A stretch of DNA of 64,000 bases from Pholis gunnellus (Eukaryota; Chordata; Actinopteri; Perciformes; Pholidae): the NCBI GenBank assembly GCA_910591455.2, contig OU342819.1:18277262-18341261 (forward strand). Direction: 5' to 3'. Positions within the stretch are counted from its first letter, which is position 1. Every line of letters begins with the position of its first letter. The notes under the pieces were generated by a model. It was given only the letters and a program-made list of their open reading frames with translations, was not told where the DNA came from and did not search any database. Made by a program: the position numbers and the translations under genes. Shown here piece by piece: positions 37,799 to 50,077 of the stretch.

Positions 37799-40700
37799 TG
37801 TATCTGAAATATACCAAATTAGAAACAGGCCTGCAGGCTGTAAAAAGACACATGCACTTTAACAAAGTATTAAACAAACATAAAGATACCAAATTAAATG
37901 GACCCGCTCAGAGCGAGCATTTGTTAAATGTTTCTGTTGTATTGATTTAAAAGCAGAATATATAATAAGCATTTGGTGTAATGTAATTTATCTTACTATT
38001 GCGGATGAATGATTTGATGAGTCCAGTCCCTGAAGGTGTACGTTTCATAATTTTATTCATGAGTATCATTAAAAGCTATATTTAGAGTTTTTATTTTAGT
38101 CATTTCACTGTCATTTGCTGACTGTTTGTCTTTACTCTCAGCCTGACAAATCAATCCAAGGCCCCCCAGGAGTCCCTGGCCCCGAGGGCCCCAGAGGGCC
38201 CCCAGGAGAAAACGGCAGGGATGGAAGAGATGTGAGTGTTTTCTCCTGGAGTCCTTTTACTGTCTGAAACATTTCTACTAACACATACGCAAGTATTTTC
38301 TTTGTATAACCCTGCTTTCTTTAACTATGTTGTTTTATTCATCTCTCCAGGGTCTTCCAGGTTCTACTGGCAGTCCAGGCTCTCCTGTGAGTATGAAATG
38401 TTTGTTCTGACAAAATACTTTGCAGGCTGTGGATCCAGTCTCACTCTTTTTGTGTGACACCTCAGGGATATGCTTCACTTTACTTCTGTTATCAAGCATT
38501 TAAAGACTCTTAAAACAGATTTGTCCGATGACTTGGCATCACATACTATCATGAATTGTAGAGATGGCACCAAGACACTTTTACTTGAAAATTCCAACGT
38601 TTTTTGTTTTCTTAGGAAAAACTAAAAAGATAACCAAAGCCCTTTCATTTGCTTTACCTCATCCAATAATGAATGTTCTTCCTTCTTCCCTCTGGGCATT
38701 GTATTAGGAACACATTACACACACACACACACACACACAGGCCCAGGGTTAGGCAGACAAAGGAGGGACATTTCCTAATCATAAAGTGAAGTTCTTATTT
38801 ATAAAAGTCTTAAGCAGGTCAGTTAGAGTAAATGTTACTGCTTTGACTTTTTAAAAGGGAAAAGGGATGTTGCTATACTATTGATGCTGTAGTTAAATCA
38901 GGGTCTGTAGACTGCATACTCAATTACATCAAAGGTCAACATAAAGCTATGTCCAAACCAAATTTCATTTGTCTACATGTCACTTTTTGACACAAGATCA
39001 ATTATAAATGTACAACCACCGTCCTCAAGGCCGCTTTCCATAGTGTAGCCTCCCTAGAATTAACCAGACGAGAGGACAAAAGTCAGACAATTAAACAAAA
39101 ATGACTAACAATGAATAAAGTAGCTATGGACTCCATGGTGGGAGCAACAATAATATTAAGTTACATACAGATCACAAACATTGTTGGTGTGTTGGATTTG
39201 GGTCACTTAGTGTGAATGCCGGGTGGTGCGTTAATGAAGGTAGATGCAACCTTTTTTCACTTCATTTTATTTCATTGCTGTCCATTATTTCCACTATCGG
39301 CCGGTGCGACTGCTGCTCCGCACCCCTTGGACCCACCACAGTGTTGCAGTGGTGGGCCACAAAGTTAGTTCTTGATTCCTGTGGAAACATGTCTGTGGAG
39401 AGGAAGATCATCGTAGTTTCTGGTCTCTGGAATTCCTCTTTCATATATTATATCCCTGTCGTGACACAAAGCCATGGAAATGATCAGAGAAAGCCATAGT
39501 AGGGCTGCTTATTTTGACCATGATTGCAAACAAGTCAGCTACTCTCTAACTTTATTTAGGCAAGCTACAGAACTTTGTAGCCACAATAAAGTTTTTAGTG
39601 TTTTAGTGTTTAAAGTGTTTAAAATGTACAATGGCAACGTGGCAATCATTGTACAGTCTTTCAGTGCATGACATTTTATTTGGGTTGCCAAATACATTTA
39701 GAATATTTAATTTCTATTTTTTTGTTAAACATGTATACGTGCAGCACACCTTTGAGCCACACAGGTGTGCGTGAATGTTCATATTGTTAGATCATGCGTC
39801 CCGTCTTGACACAAAGCTAAGTTTAACATTTTATACGTACAAACAGATTCATTCTTATGTTGCTTGTAGTCGTGATTTTAAGAGAACTTGCCGCATTCTC
39901 CCAATTGTTTTTGTATTTTGAATTTTCTCTTCGGTACGAACATAATTTAACGAGTGGTTCGTAGGAGTCTTGTGCAAAAAATCTGCTGTTATCCGAAAAT
40001 ATTTTTTTCCGCTAATGGAATATACACATTACAATTTAGCATTTCAAAATGCTACATAAATTACACTTCATGATTCTGTTGACAATATAATTCAAAACTG
40101 AGTATTGATGCTATTGTGCAACACTACAATATCAATATGAACATTTTAAGCTGCAAAACTAATTGAAGGTTGATTTTTCTCTGTGTTTTTGGGAAACATT
40201 ATGAATTTTATCCCTTTAGTTTTCTTGAAAGTCAGTCGACTTACAGATAACACAACATAACACCACAAAATGCATTTGCACTGATACATAAGAAACCTGA
40301 CACATTTTAACAAGTGTTAGTGATTGGACCTAAGTGTTAGTGAGTGGACTAAGTGTTCAGTGCAGGCAACATATTTGCTGGTGTCTCTGGCATTTATAGT
40401 TGCCCTTTTCCCTTCCAACCCACTTATCTGCATTGCCTTACAGAAGCTCGAGTTGTCGTTGAACAACAAGAGCGGTCTACCTGTTGTTGAATAAGCGTTG
40501 AATTGTCACTGCCTCTGGTTGTCTCACATTGCAGAGCGATGCAGGAAGAAGATAAAGCTGTTTTATTCTAGTTGTGTCTGTTTCCCAGGGCACCAAAGGA
40601 GAGCAGGGTGAGATCGGTCTTCCTGGACAGAGAGGCCTGCCCGGCCTTCAAGGATCTGGTGTAGGAAAAAATCACCTCATGCACTGACACACAATCGTAC

Positions 40701-43700
40701 TAATATCAGCCAGTACTGTCTGTGTGTAATGGTTTATTTACTGTCTGCAGGGTTCTTCTGGTCCAATGGGTCCCAGAGGGTCCGTAGGGGAGAGAGTGAG
40801 TAACCGTTTATGTAATTCCAAAATCATTCAATTAAACAAATTGTAATTATTTACAGACATAGCTATAAAAACACCTGTAGAAATCACAATGATAAAGTCA
40901 AGAATGCCATCGTATAGTATGTGGTAAAATGCCATCAAAAGTCACAATATACTGTGTCATAACATATATCTTTAAAAGTAATAGTATAGTATGCCATAAA
41001 TAAATCGTAAATATCATTAAAAGTCATATACTAGTATGTCATAATAAAGTAATAGTAAAGTCGTTATATATTCTGTCACTAAAATGACATAAAATGGCAG
41101 AAAAAAGGAAGATTATATGTATAAATGTATTTAATGTTATATAAATGGCATTAAAATGAAAGTAGTAGAGTAAAGTACGTCATTATAAAAGTAATGATAT
41201 GTCATACAAATTCACAGTATGTATTGAATAAAATATACATAAAGTACGTCATTACAATGTCATAGAATACCTTGTCATAACAAGTCATAGTGTAGCACCA
41301 CGTCAAAAGTCATAAGTCCTATTATAGTGTGTCATATAGTAAAATAATAAAGTTGTGTTTTCCTCCTGACTGCAGGGACTTCCTGGCTTCCCTGGACCCC
41401 CGGGTCCTCCTGTGAGTGGAACCGTCTCTCATTACAGCAACATGCATGGAAATGACTGTAACACACTGTGATACTAATACACAGCTTCTGTCTATTGTTT
41501 CACAGGGCCCAGAAAGCGAAGGACCCCCTGTATGTGTTTGCAACATCTTCTGTTTAATTGTGACACTTTGCTGAAATGCGCGTACATGACGTACCAGCTG
41601 ATCTGCTGCTGTATTCACTGTCTCCTGCAGGGATCACCAGGGAAACCAGGAATCCCAGGAGACGAAGGAAACATCGGGCCTGAGGTCAGAATACACATAT
41701 TCTAAGTTTGAAAACGTTTTGATGTGAAAACAATGTGAAAATCGTCAGTGGTGGAAAGTAAACTCAGGTACTTGTGTAAAGGTATTGTACTTTACTGAAG
41801 TATTTCCATTTGATGCTACACTTTATACTCATACTTCACTACATTTCAGAGGGAAATGTTCTTCTTTCCTCCAATATATATAATTTAAAGCTATAGTTTC
41901 TACTTCCGTTAAGATTTTACATTTACAAAAAAAGATATGCTAATAAAATATGATACATCATTAAAGATTAAATTGGCAGTTCCCACTCTACTTGGTTGGG
42001 AAACACTAAAATACCGAACTGTAATTCAAACTAACTGCAGCCACTAACATCAGGAAGATGCTGCTTCCACTCTTCAGTAGCAACAATCTGATGTCATTAT
42101 GTTATATTAGTCTGTCACATGGGAAATGTTTTTTCTGTGGATACTTTATGTAAATTTGACTGATAATACTTAAGTACTTTCAGTGATACCACTTACTTAT
42201 AATGGAGTATTTTTACGTTGTTGTATTGTTTCACTGAAGGACCTGAGTACTTCTTCCAACACATAAAATAGCTGTAGACAAGCTGTAGACGAGTTTTATA
42301 GCGCTATACAACAGTATGTTGAAGTTATGGTTATATATGAATTATTGCTTTTAAATGTTTGATATCAAATGTTATGAAAATATTTCCTGCTGCAGGGTCA
42401 ACCTGGACCTAGAGGGGCATCCGGCACCTCAGGACTTCCTGGTCCTCCTGGTCCACCAGGGCCTGCGGTAAGGACCAGAACTAACCCGTTTCTATTAACA
42501 CCAACAAGTGTATTTTCCATACATTTTATCCAATACACATATTACAATGTGTTTGTCTGAATTATCTGCATGCCTATATTCATTTGAGCTCAATCTCAGC
42601 TACATACTGTAAGTTGACCAACTGCTGAACAGGTGTAACCAAATACTAATTAGTCATCTCTATTTGGACACTCGTACATTTCTCCTCAAGCTCAGATTCT
42701 ATGTGAAATCATGAGTGCATCGTGTCATTGCACGCTGCAGTCTCTTTTGACATTTCCTCTCTTGGGATTTTCTGCTGGTGGACGTCTAAACCCTCCGCCG
42801 CTGTTTTAGATCTCACTCTGCTGTGTTTTAGGGGCCGTCTGGTGCCAGCAATGAGGGAAGTGTGGAACCTGTGAGTGTTTTTCTGTCTTTCACACTCCGA
42901 CGTTAGTTTCCTGGATGCATGGCATTTGGATTGGTGGCGGTGAATTTCTAATCAAATGGAGTCATTAAAAGTTAAGAGGCTCTGCAGCAGCTATGATGTT
43001 TGAGTCTGTTTTGTCTGTCCCGTCTCTCGTTCGTAGTGTCCTGCTGCCTGCCCCGCTGGCCGACAGGGAATGTCTGGGCTACCAGGGATGAAGGTAAGAA
43101 ATGTCAATAAAAAACTTTTTTTGGACTGTTACCCTTTAGATTTGGTATTATTTAGTCTTGAGTTAGTCAGAGATTCAGTGGCGAGTGAGACCATTTTTCT
43201 GTTCCCTCTGCGGGACTCACAAGAGTCAGATCAGATGATTTACAGCATTAAATTCAAAGTAACAGGAAAATGTGTAGACAAAAATAACTAAGCAAACATG
43301 GACATCATGCGAAAAAAGATCATGTGAATTTAACAACAAAGTCGTTTCTGATTCTGTATTCCATTGCATGATGCAAATTTTGAAAATTCAAAATTTACAA
43401 TATTTTTCGCCTTGAAATATTTCAATAAATGGATTGTCATCAAAGCGTGTGCTCACATTCATGGTTCCCTGCAGATACATTGTAATAACTTTGTGAAAAA
43501 AAAATGTATTTTCATAATTTAGGCTATGCATGCACTTCACTAGGAGAGGAAACTCTGGGACACAATTAGACCTTTAAATACATGAATATGCTTAAGCTAT
43601 GGCAGTGAGAAGATTAAATCTAAGAAATGTGTTTATAAAGTTGAATAAAATTGTTGTGTTGCCTTCAGGGACATGCAGGTTTGGCTGGTGAACCTGGAAA

Positions 43701-46700
43701 AGATGGAGTGGCAGGAGATAAGGTACTGTATGTGAGAGAAAACCGCAAAATATCTGTTCAACAATGACATTCCTTTTCTTAATATACCTTATTTATGACA
43801 CTTGACAAGGTTCCTCTGCACTAACAAACTACTGAGTGAATTCCCATTTCCAGTAACAGGTTATATGTGTGGAAAGAAATGGAGAACAAATTGCACATAC
43901 ATGATTTGATTGCAGCCTGTAGACCGCTTAATGTGATTATCTATGTTCTCGCTAATTGATTAGTTTGTTCTTGTTTACCACAGGGAGACGTTGGAGAGCA
44001 AGGTGCTCAGGGGCCACCAGGACGCATGGGAGATGATGTGAGGGAACTTATTCATCAGACATAGTTTGTTATGATAGAAGTGTATGTGATTCAATGAGAG
44101 GAAGTGATATACATATATATATATATATATATATAATTGAATGTGCTGTTTTGTCATTTCAGGGGCAAAGAGGGCCCATTGGATTCCCTGGAACCCTGGG
44201 AGAAAAGGGAGACAAAGTAAGTTACAGCAAAGTTTCATCACACTTTTTGCTTCCAAGGCATGCTTACAACAAAGAAAGGTGACGTTTACTGTGATGCTGA
44301 TACAAACATTTGTTTCCTCCTCTCTGTTCCCAGGGTCCTCCTGGTTTCAATGGTGTCCCTGGACCGACCGGCCCACCTGGAGCTCCTGTAAGCCCTCTTA
44401 GTTTGATGAGCTTTGTGTCCTCTGGTCTTTAACGTTTGCTCTATGAGCGCTAGGACGGCGTGTAGCTGTAAACTAACTCTCAGATGTACGTCGGATATCT
44501 TCTCTCAGGGTGTGGAGGGAATCCGTGGACGTCAAGGTTTGGAGGGGCCGAAGGGTGAAGAGGTGAGTTCCACAATTCAACTTCTGGATTATTTTGCAGA
44601 AGCATTATCGAAAAGACTGTTTTGTTTAAATTAGGGAGCTGTGGGACCTCAAGGAGAGCAAGGTTCTTCAGGGGAAAAAGGAGACGCTGTGAGTACGCGG
44701 AAGGGATTGGAGGACATTTTTATTCTTTAGCACAGCGTTTTTTACTGTGACTGGGTTATAACTGTGTTGGTGACATTACAGGGAGACGCTGGTAAAGATG
44801 GCTTAGATGGACTCCCTGGATCTGATGGAGCTAAGGTGACTTCTCTTTTTTAAAAGCAAATATTGTTCAATGTCTCTACTTGTTGTTTTTTTTATCAAAA
44901 ATATCGACATATTGAGTTTTTCCCCCCAAGTTCCATTCTCTTTTTTAGATGTAAAGCTTGTGATACAACTTGATTCATTATAATATTTGTTTGCATAATC
45001 TTCTATTCAACAGGGAGAGTCTGGTACTGCTGGAGCTGCTGGTGTCAGGGGGATTGTGGGTATTCCAGTAAGTCCATCTTCATTTTCATTAATTTCTTAT
45101 TTACTATTACTTACTATAGTGCGAAATATTTCCGACCTGCTATACTATGACCTTTTTATGTATTTTTATTGAATATTTTATGCTTTCAGCACATAGTATT
45201 GTGACTTTCAATGTTTCTTTCAACATACAATACAATGACATTTTGTTATACATACTATGGTATGACTTTTTATCGCTTTTTTATATACTATACTATGACT
45301 TCTTTGGACATATAGTACTATCACTTTTTTATGGATTTTTTTAACAAACTATAGTACAACTTTTGGGGGTTTTATAGTCAGTTATTTCTCATATTGGTAA
45401 TTTTTAAGTTGAATCGTTTTTTTTAAGTCAAGATCAATCAAACATTAAAGTCAAACAACCAGCGGGAAGAGATCGTCTACCTTTACCTGTGAATGTGTGA
45501 GGAGACGGATTATCTTGAACTTCACACTGGGGTCCTTTTTGTAGTAAATCATTTATAAGCCACCTTAAAATAATGCATTGTTTCAGAGCCTCCACTAACG
45601 CCATTTTAAAAGGAGGTTATTTGTAAATGTGTGAGTAATACATATTTGTCTCTTCGTGCTGCCATTATATCTTTGAAAGTATAAGAATATTAACCGTTAT
45701 CTTATCAGGAATCTTAACAAGGAAAACATTACACCTGCTTTATATCAGCGTGTTAGCACGCTGTGAATATTTAGCTCAAAGCAGTGCAGTTCATACTGCC
45801 ACGTTAACGTCATACGGGATGGGTTGTAGAAATGGAAAAGACTCACATGGGACTTGCTGGCGTTCATGTGTGGGTACGATGACTCTGATTTGGCATCAAC
45901 TCAACATCAGTAAAGACTCAGAGCCACTAATATGGCTGTAGACATGTTGTCTTGTTTCAAAGTAATTTAAAACATGTTCTATATTTTTAATGCTGTACTT
46001 CATTGACCCTTTTTTCTGAATACATTCCAAGTTCTTTAATAACAAATTATCTTCTGTTCCCAGGGGCTGCCAGGGAAGCAGGGACTAGTTGGACCCACTG
46101 GTCCAGAGGTAATTGGAATTATTTCCGATTTAATGAGGCATGTCCAAATGGTGCTGCAATAACATGTGGATGCACTATTATACCCCAACAGAACCTACTT
46201 AACCAGGCTGAACTAATAGAAATCTAAATTTGAAGACTCACACAATCCCTGTTTTGGATTTAGGGCGGTACTGGTGGTGAGGGACCCGTCGGGCCTGTTG
46301 GACTTCCCGGAAAGACTGTGAGATTCTCCCATAAAGCCTCCTATATCAGTATATCTGTTAGTTTGATGCATGTGCCTCAAATTATCAAACCCAATATCTG
46401 TTTGCATACAGGGTGAGCCTGGAAAAGATGGAGAAGATGGGGAACAAGGAGATAAAGGAGGAACCGTGAGTATATATTTGCTTTCTAGTTGTGTTTGGGC
46501 CATTTTAAGGTTACACATCTACAGATTTTTGGGTGTTAAATGGATTTTAGTTTGACTTTTTCTTAAAGGTTTCAGGTACATTAATATTACTAAATTGATA
46601 TGTAATGTCATCATATGTTGTGTTAACTCTATCTGTAATCACTTTCCAGGGTGCAACGGGGAAACAGGGGCCAGTGGGGGCTGCTGGTCCTCCAGGCGTC

Positions 46701-49700
46701 CACGTGAGACTCACTGATTATTGATAGAAAGTTCTGTAAACTCGTACTTTGATGATTAAACCATAAGAAACCACATTAAAAGAGCACACGTAATAGCCAA
46801 CCTACTTTACAAAGCAGTTCATGCGAATGATGACGAGAATTTATAAAAAGAAAATTACAAAATACGAAATGGAATACATGTATATAAAATGTTTTACTTC
46901 CAGGGTGACAAAGGAGATAAAGGTTATACTGGTGCCAAAGGACTGAAGGGTCATCCTGGGTACAAAGGGGATCAGGTTAGACAAACCTCATTTCACCACC
47001 GTTAATGATAACAATCTTTAGATCCTCAAATTAAACTTCCCCATGTGTTGTTCAGGGCCCTATGGGACCAATGGGACCAAAAGGAAGTCTGGTAAGAACT
47101 ATTCTAATCTCAGTATTTGTTTCAAATGTTTCTGGTATTGACACTTTCGCAGCCAGTTCACTGGTCAGACAGTAACATACTTGCCTTGTTACTTTTGCGT
47201 ACAGGGGGACACAGGTATAGCAGGAGATTCAGGGGTCAAGGGAGACCAGGTATGTAAAGCTAAATGTTTTTTTTGATAACTCATGTCTGTTGAAAATGCT
47301 ATAACCTGTCTTGAGTAGATTTGAAAGAAGTCAACTAATCCTGGTGTGTTTTCAGGGCCCGCCTGGTGTTACTGGAATCAAAGGAGAGGTATTAAAGTCT
47401 GTACTGCAGCTCTCAAACAACACCTCTGTTCCCAAACTTAAACAAACTTAAGTACTGCCTTAAGATCACATAGAAATTGATAGTTCCACCACTCTGCTGT
47501 GACACCTGCTATTACTGGTTCTACTCACTCTAACTGCCACACATGTAAAATACACAAGGAATTAAAAAGTAGCAGTTCAAAAATGAAGGGACATACCGGT
47601 TTGTAGTCTTGTCAGAATGGGATGGTATTGACTTTTCTTTTTTTGTTTCAAGCGTGGTGAGAAGGGCATACGAGGAGCTACAGGAGATGAGGGCAGACCA
47701 GGCCAAACAGGCCACGGGGGTTTGGCCGGTCCAATGGGAACTCGAGGGCTGGACGGTGAACCGGGCCATTCTGGAGCAACAGGCCCCAGAGGTCTACCTG
47801 TAAGTGTTCTACCATCGCCAATGTACTGTATGTATGTTGTTGGTTTAAGAGCAAATCCCATCAAAACTAATGATAATTCCTTCAGCTTCAGATGTAATTT
47901 GTGCTAACTAGCAAATGTTAGCATGCTAAAATGGTGGGGCTCAGAGGAAAAGAGGGGTTCAATCCCAGGCTCCTCTAGTCCATGTCAATGTTTTCTAAGA
48001 CACTTAACTCAGTGTATGAATGTGTGTGTGTATCGGTGACTGATGACATGTACTGTTGAGTTAGTGGTCCGAAGACTAGAAAGGCGCTTTACAAATGTAA
48101 GTCCATTTACCATAAAAAGCTAAACTAAAGATGGTGAGCATGGTAAACATTATACCTGCTTAAAGATAGCGAAATGAAAAATACAAGTTCCAAAATTGGG
48201 CCCCTGTGTGACTTGTTCATTTAAAGATTTCATTCACATTTATGTTCCGCCAATGCAGCAACCAGCAGTCACTTTGCAGTGTTAATGGTAATTCATTCAT
48301 TCACAGGGCCCAAAAGTGAATGACGAGAAGCTTCGGGAAATGTGCTCAGCCGTTGTTGAAGGTGCAGTTTGTTCACTTTAATTTGACATCGTCACATCCA
48401 TATCTGCACTTATAATTAACCCATGATACAACTAGTCATGGCTACTTCCTGTTTCAAGCTGATCTGTTCTTTGTCCTTTTGTAGAACAATTAGCAGAGTT
48501 TATCAAAGAGTTTCTGAAGAAGCCGGCAGCCATTGGTTCCCCCGGTATTCCTGGACCGGCAGGAGTTGCTGGTCCCCCTGGACCAGCAGGAGTTGCAGGA
48601 GCAGCAGGGGCTCCAGGCCTGAACGGTGTCAAAGGCCATCCGGGCTTTTATGGACTTCCAGGCGGACCAGGCAAAAAAGGTCAGTGAGCTTTGTCTGCAC
48701 ACTGCCACAGCACACTGAAAGAAGTTACGCATGACATTATACATTCAACGATTCCCTAAACAAGGCTGAATTAGAGTTGGGTCATTTAGTTTCCTAATTA
48801 CATTCCCCGTAACTGTGAAAACAGCATGCCTCTCCATTTGATCTCAGCGTTAACTTGTGTGTCCTTTACGCACTCTTCTGTTCTGCAGGTGACGCTGGGG
48901 AAAAGGGAGATAAGGGAGACAAGGGAGAGGACGGTTTAGGAATCAAAGGAAGCCCAGGAGCTCCAGGTGCACCAGGTAAGCCAACAATTCTATTATGATA
49001 ACAGCACTGCTAAGAACGTTCCTCTTTGTGAACAGTTGTAACAGAAATTTGAATTATCCTTACTGTTTGTGTAAGGAAATATAATCTTTTATGGTACTGC
49101 TGACAGGAGGAAACACTGTTTTTGGACATATTGTGGAATCCACATGTAGTATGGTTTTCAAATGTCATCAAAATAAGACAGTATAGTATGCCATGAAAAT
49201 GTAAAAAATGACGTCATAGTATAGTATCCCGTAAAAAAATGTTTTATGAAAAAAGTTAAAAAAAAGTCATAATATAGTATGTAATGGTGTAACATTTCGA
49301 AAAGAAGATTGAAAAAATGAATGGTATAGTATGTCAAAAATGTGAAAAAAACATGAAATAGCATGTCGAAAGAAGTGTAAAAGTCATGGTATAGCATCTA
49401 AAAAAAAGTGTAAAAAAGTCATAATATGAGTAAATAACATACTGTAGTATGTCGAAAACAGTCATTGTAAAATATGTGTGAAATAAGTGTGAAAGAAGTA
49501 ATATTATAGGCTGTCGAAAAAAAATCATATGTCAAAAAAGTGTAAAAACTTCATAATATAGCAGGTCGAAAAAAATGTAAAAAACGTGATAGTATGGAAT
49601 TATGAAAAAATTGGAAAAGTGTCATATTATAGTAACACAAACATAAAAAATAACATTTGATAGTGTCAAAAAAGTGAAAAAATTCATAGTGTAGCATGTC

Positions 49701-50077
49701 GAATAAAAAGTATAAAAAAGTCATAGTATGTATATTGAAAAAAGAAAAAGAAAAGTCATCGTATAGCATGTCAAAAATAGTTTAACAAAAAGTCATCGTA
49801 TTGTGTGTCAAAGAAAGCCGTAGTATATTATGTTAACAAAAAAGTAAAACGCATGTTTTGTACCTCCATCTCAGGTGCACCAGGTGCTGCTGGCATTGGA
49901 AAGGATGGCAAAGATGGACAACGTGGTGAGGCAGGAAGCCCCGGTGTCCCCGGAGCAGCTGGTCCACGGGGACCTATAGGGCAGACCGGCCTCTGTGATC
50001 CATCGACTTGTATAGGCAGACTTCCGCCTCTCTATATGGTCAGTGGAAAGAAGTCTGCCAGCTACAAAAACGAATGA
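30816..50077 (+). CDS. col9a1c: Collagen type IX alpha-1 chain paralog (FACIT collagen), complete
   Basis: Thirty-seven coding exons splice in frame to 932 codons (human COL9A1 is about 921). The chain is a signal peptide (1 to about 21), NC4 laminin-G/TSPN domain with four cysteines (34, 187, 231, 241), COL3 (from about 261), NC3 with Cys411 and Cys415, COL2 (about 418-756, 339 residues), NC2 with Cys766, COL1 (about 789-903) and NC1 with Cys906 and Cys911. Landmarks include QDDLPGFDLITQFQLD, WHKVMIGVERDQVTLYVDC and FELQWMLIHCDP. Collagen IX alpha-1 forms a heterotrimer with alpha-2 and alpha-3 on cartilage collagen II fibrils; that role is family knowledge. Every exon joins without a frameshift, so the gene looks intact. 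The label c (versus a or b) is inferred from its position between fam135b and col22a1. The start codon has a weak Kozak context. Confidence 0.93.
30880..34872. other. col9a1c introns 1-3
   Basis: Introns 30880-32331, 32404-32938 and 33069-34872. They show no recognisable gene or clear repeat; a short C-run lies near 31597-31606. An open frame at 34001-34378 is spurious: it has no homology and is interrupted relative to any splice site. Confidence 0.4.
37595..42870 (+). CDS. col9a1c: col9a1c exons 6-15: linker and COL3 triple helix
   Basis: Exons are 37595-37612, 38142-38231, 38351-38386, 40589-40660, 40751-40795, 41376-41411, 41506-41529, 41631-41684, 42396-42467 and 42832-42870. All are phase 0. 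Exon 6 is an 18-nt microexon (MYANAE) linking NC4 to the helix, and exon 12 is only 24 nt. Gly-X-Y repeats begin in exon 7 after PDKSIQ. One imperfection occurs at the exon 9/10 junction (LQGSG then GSSG), and the helix ends in exon 15 at SNEGSVEP. The exon 6 call rests on splice signals and phase more than on homology. Confidence 0.85.
37767..37790. repeat. (AT)12 microsatellite
   Basis: Perfect AT repeat in a col9a1c intron. Confidence 0.95.
38716..38739. repeat. (AC)12 microsatellite
   Basis: Short AC repeat in a col9a1c intron. Confidence 0.95.
40915..41335 (+). repeat. TATAGTATGTC/AAAGTCATA minisatellite, first array
   Basis: Degenerate tandem units built on AAAGTCATA-GTATAGTATGTCATA in the col9a1c intron before exon 11. 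The same core recurs at 49 kb, and reversed at 45 kb. Confidence 0.75.
41746..42263 (+). mobile_element. Non-autonomous DNA transposon (MITE, hAT-like)
   Basis: Begins CAGTGGTGGAAAGTAAACTC and ends GAGTACTTCTTCCAACACA, which form imperfect terminal inverted repeats. Internal text (CTTTACTGAAGTATTTCCAT; CACTACATTTCAGAGGGAAA) is that of a very common teleost MITE. About 518 bp, in the col9a1c intron before exon 14. No transposase coding. The hAT assignment is from memory. Confidence 0.75.
43037..47799 (+). CDS. col9a1c: col9a1c exons 16-33: NC3 and COL2 triple helix
   Basis: Exons are 43037-43093, 43669-43722, 43984-44037, 44163-44216, 44334-44387, 44509-44562, 44635-44688, 44782-44835, 45014-45067, 46064-46108, 46264-46317, 46412-46465, 46650-46703, 46904-46975, 47056-47091, 47205-47249, 47356-47388 and 47653-47799. 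Most are 54 nt, the ancestral fibrillar-collagen exon size, with 36, 45, 72 and 147 variants, all phase 0. Exon 16 starts CPAACPAGRQGMSG, placing the NC3 cysteines as in COL9A1. The COL2 length of 339 residues equals the value I remember for human alpha-1(IX). Confidence 0.93.
44113..44135. repeat. (AT)n microsatellite near an exon
   Basis: AT repeat ending 27 nt upstream of col9a1c exon 19 (44163). Confidence 0.95.
45068..46063. other. col9a1c intron 24
   Basis: Holds the reverse-oriented copy of the TATAGTATGTC minisatellite in its first 300 bases. The remainder is unremarkable unique-looking sequence. Confidence 0.4.
45100..45350 (-). repeat. Same minisatellite family, reverse orientation
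   Basis: Units of ACATACTATAGTATGACTTTTT, the reverse complement of the 41-kb and 49-kb motif, in col9a1c intron 24. Confidence 0.7.
47925..48115 (+). repeat. SINE- or MITE-like teleost repeat
   Basis: Contains GGGGTTCAATCCCAGGCTCC, CTAAGACACTTAACTCAGTG, then GGTCCGAAGACTAGAAAGGC and GCTTTACAAATGTAAGTCCA. The order matches a common teleost dispersed repeat. It lies in the col9a1c intron just before NC2. Confidence 0.7.
48307..50077 (+). CDS. col9a1c: col9a1c exons 34-37: NC2, COL1 and NC1 with stop
   Basis: Exons are 48307-48361, 48485-48679, 48889-48975 and 49875-50077. NC2 reads KVNDEKLREMCSAVVEEQL and then FIKEFLKKPAAI, a short helical trimerisation segment with Cys766. From here introns switch from phase 0 to phase 1, splitting a glycine codon. 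The chain ends QTGLCDPSTCIGRLPP and then a basic tail to TGA at 50077. The size and phase pattern closely parallels the last exons of the neighbouring col22a1. Confidence 0.93.
49150..49840 (+). repeat. Same minisatellite family, longest array
   Basis: About 690 nt of units resembling AAAAAAGTCATAGTATAGTA and then TGTCG, with a period of roughly 35-40 nt and heavy drift. It fills most of the intron before the last col9a1c exon. Confidence 0.8.

Larger units (their letters stand above)
35733..40588. other. col9a1c introns around the NC4/COL3 boundary
   Basis: Introns 35733-37594, 37613-38141 and 38387-40588, interrupted only by small exons 6-8. They contain a (TA)12 tract (37767-37790) and a CA repeat (38716-38739). 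No other gene or named element recognised. Confidence 0.4.

Noticed and set aside
43070..43291. Extension of col9a1c exon 16 past 43093
   Set aside because: The frame stays open into the intron but loses Gly-X-Y immediately after the GTAAGA donor.
47577..47864. Minus-strand proline-rich frames over col9a1c exons
   Set aside because: Antisense shadow of Gly-X-Y coding, which gives Pro-rich frames on the other strand.
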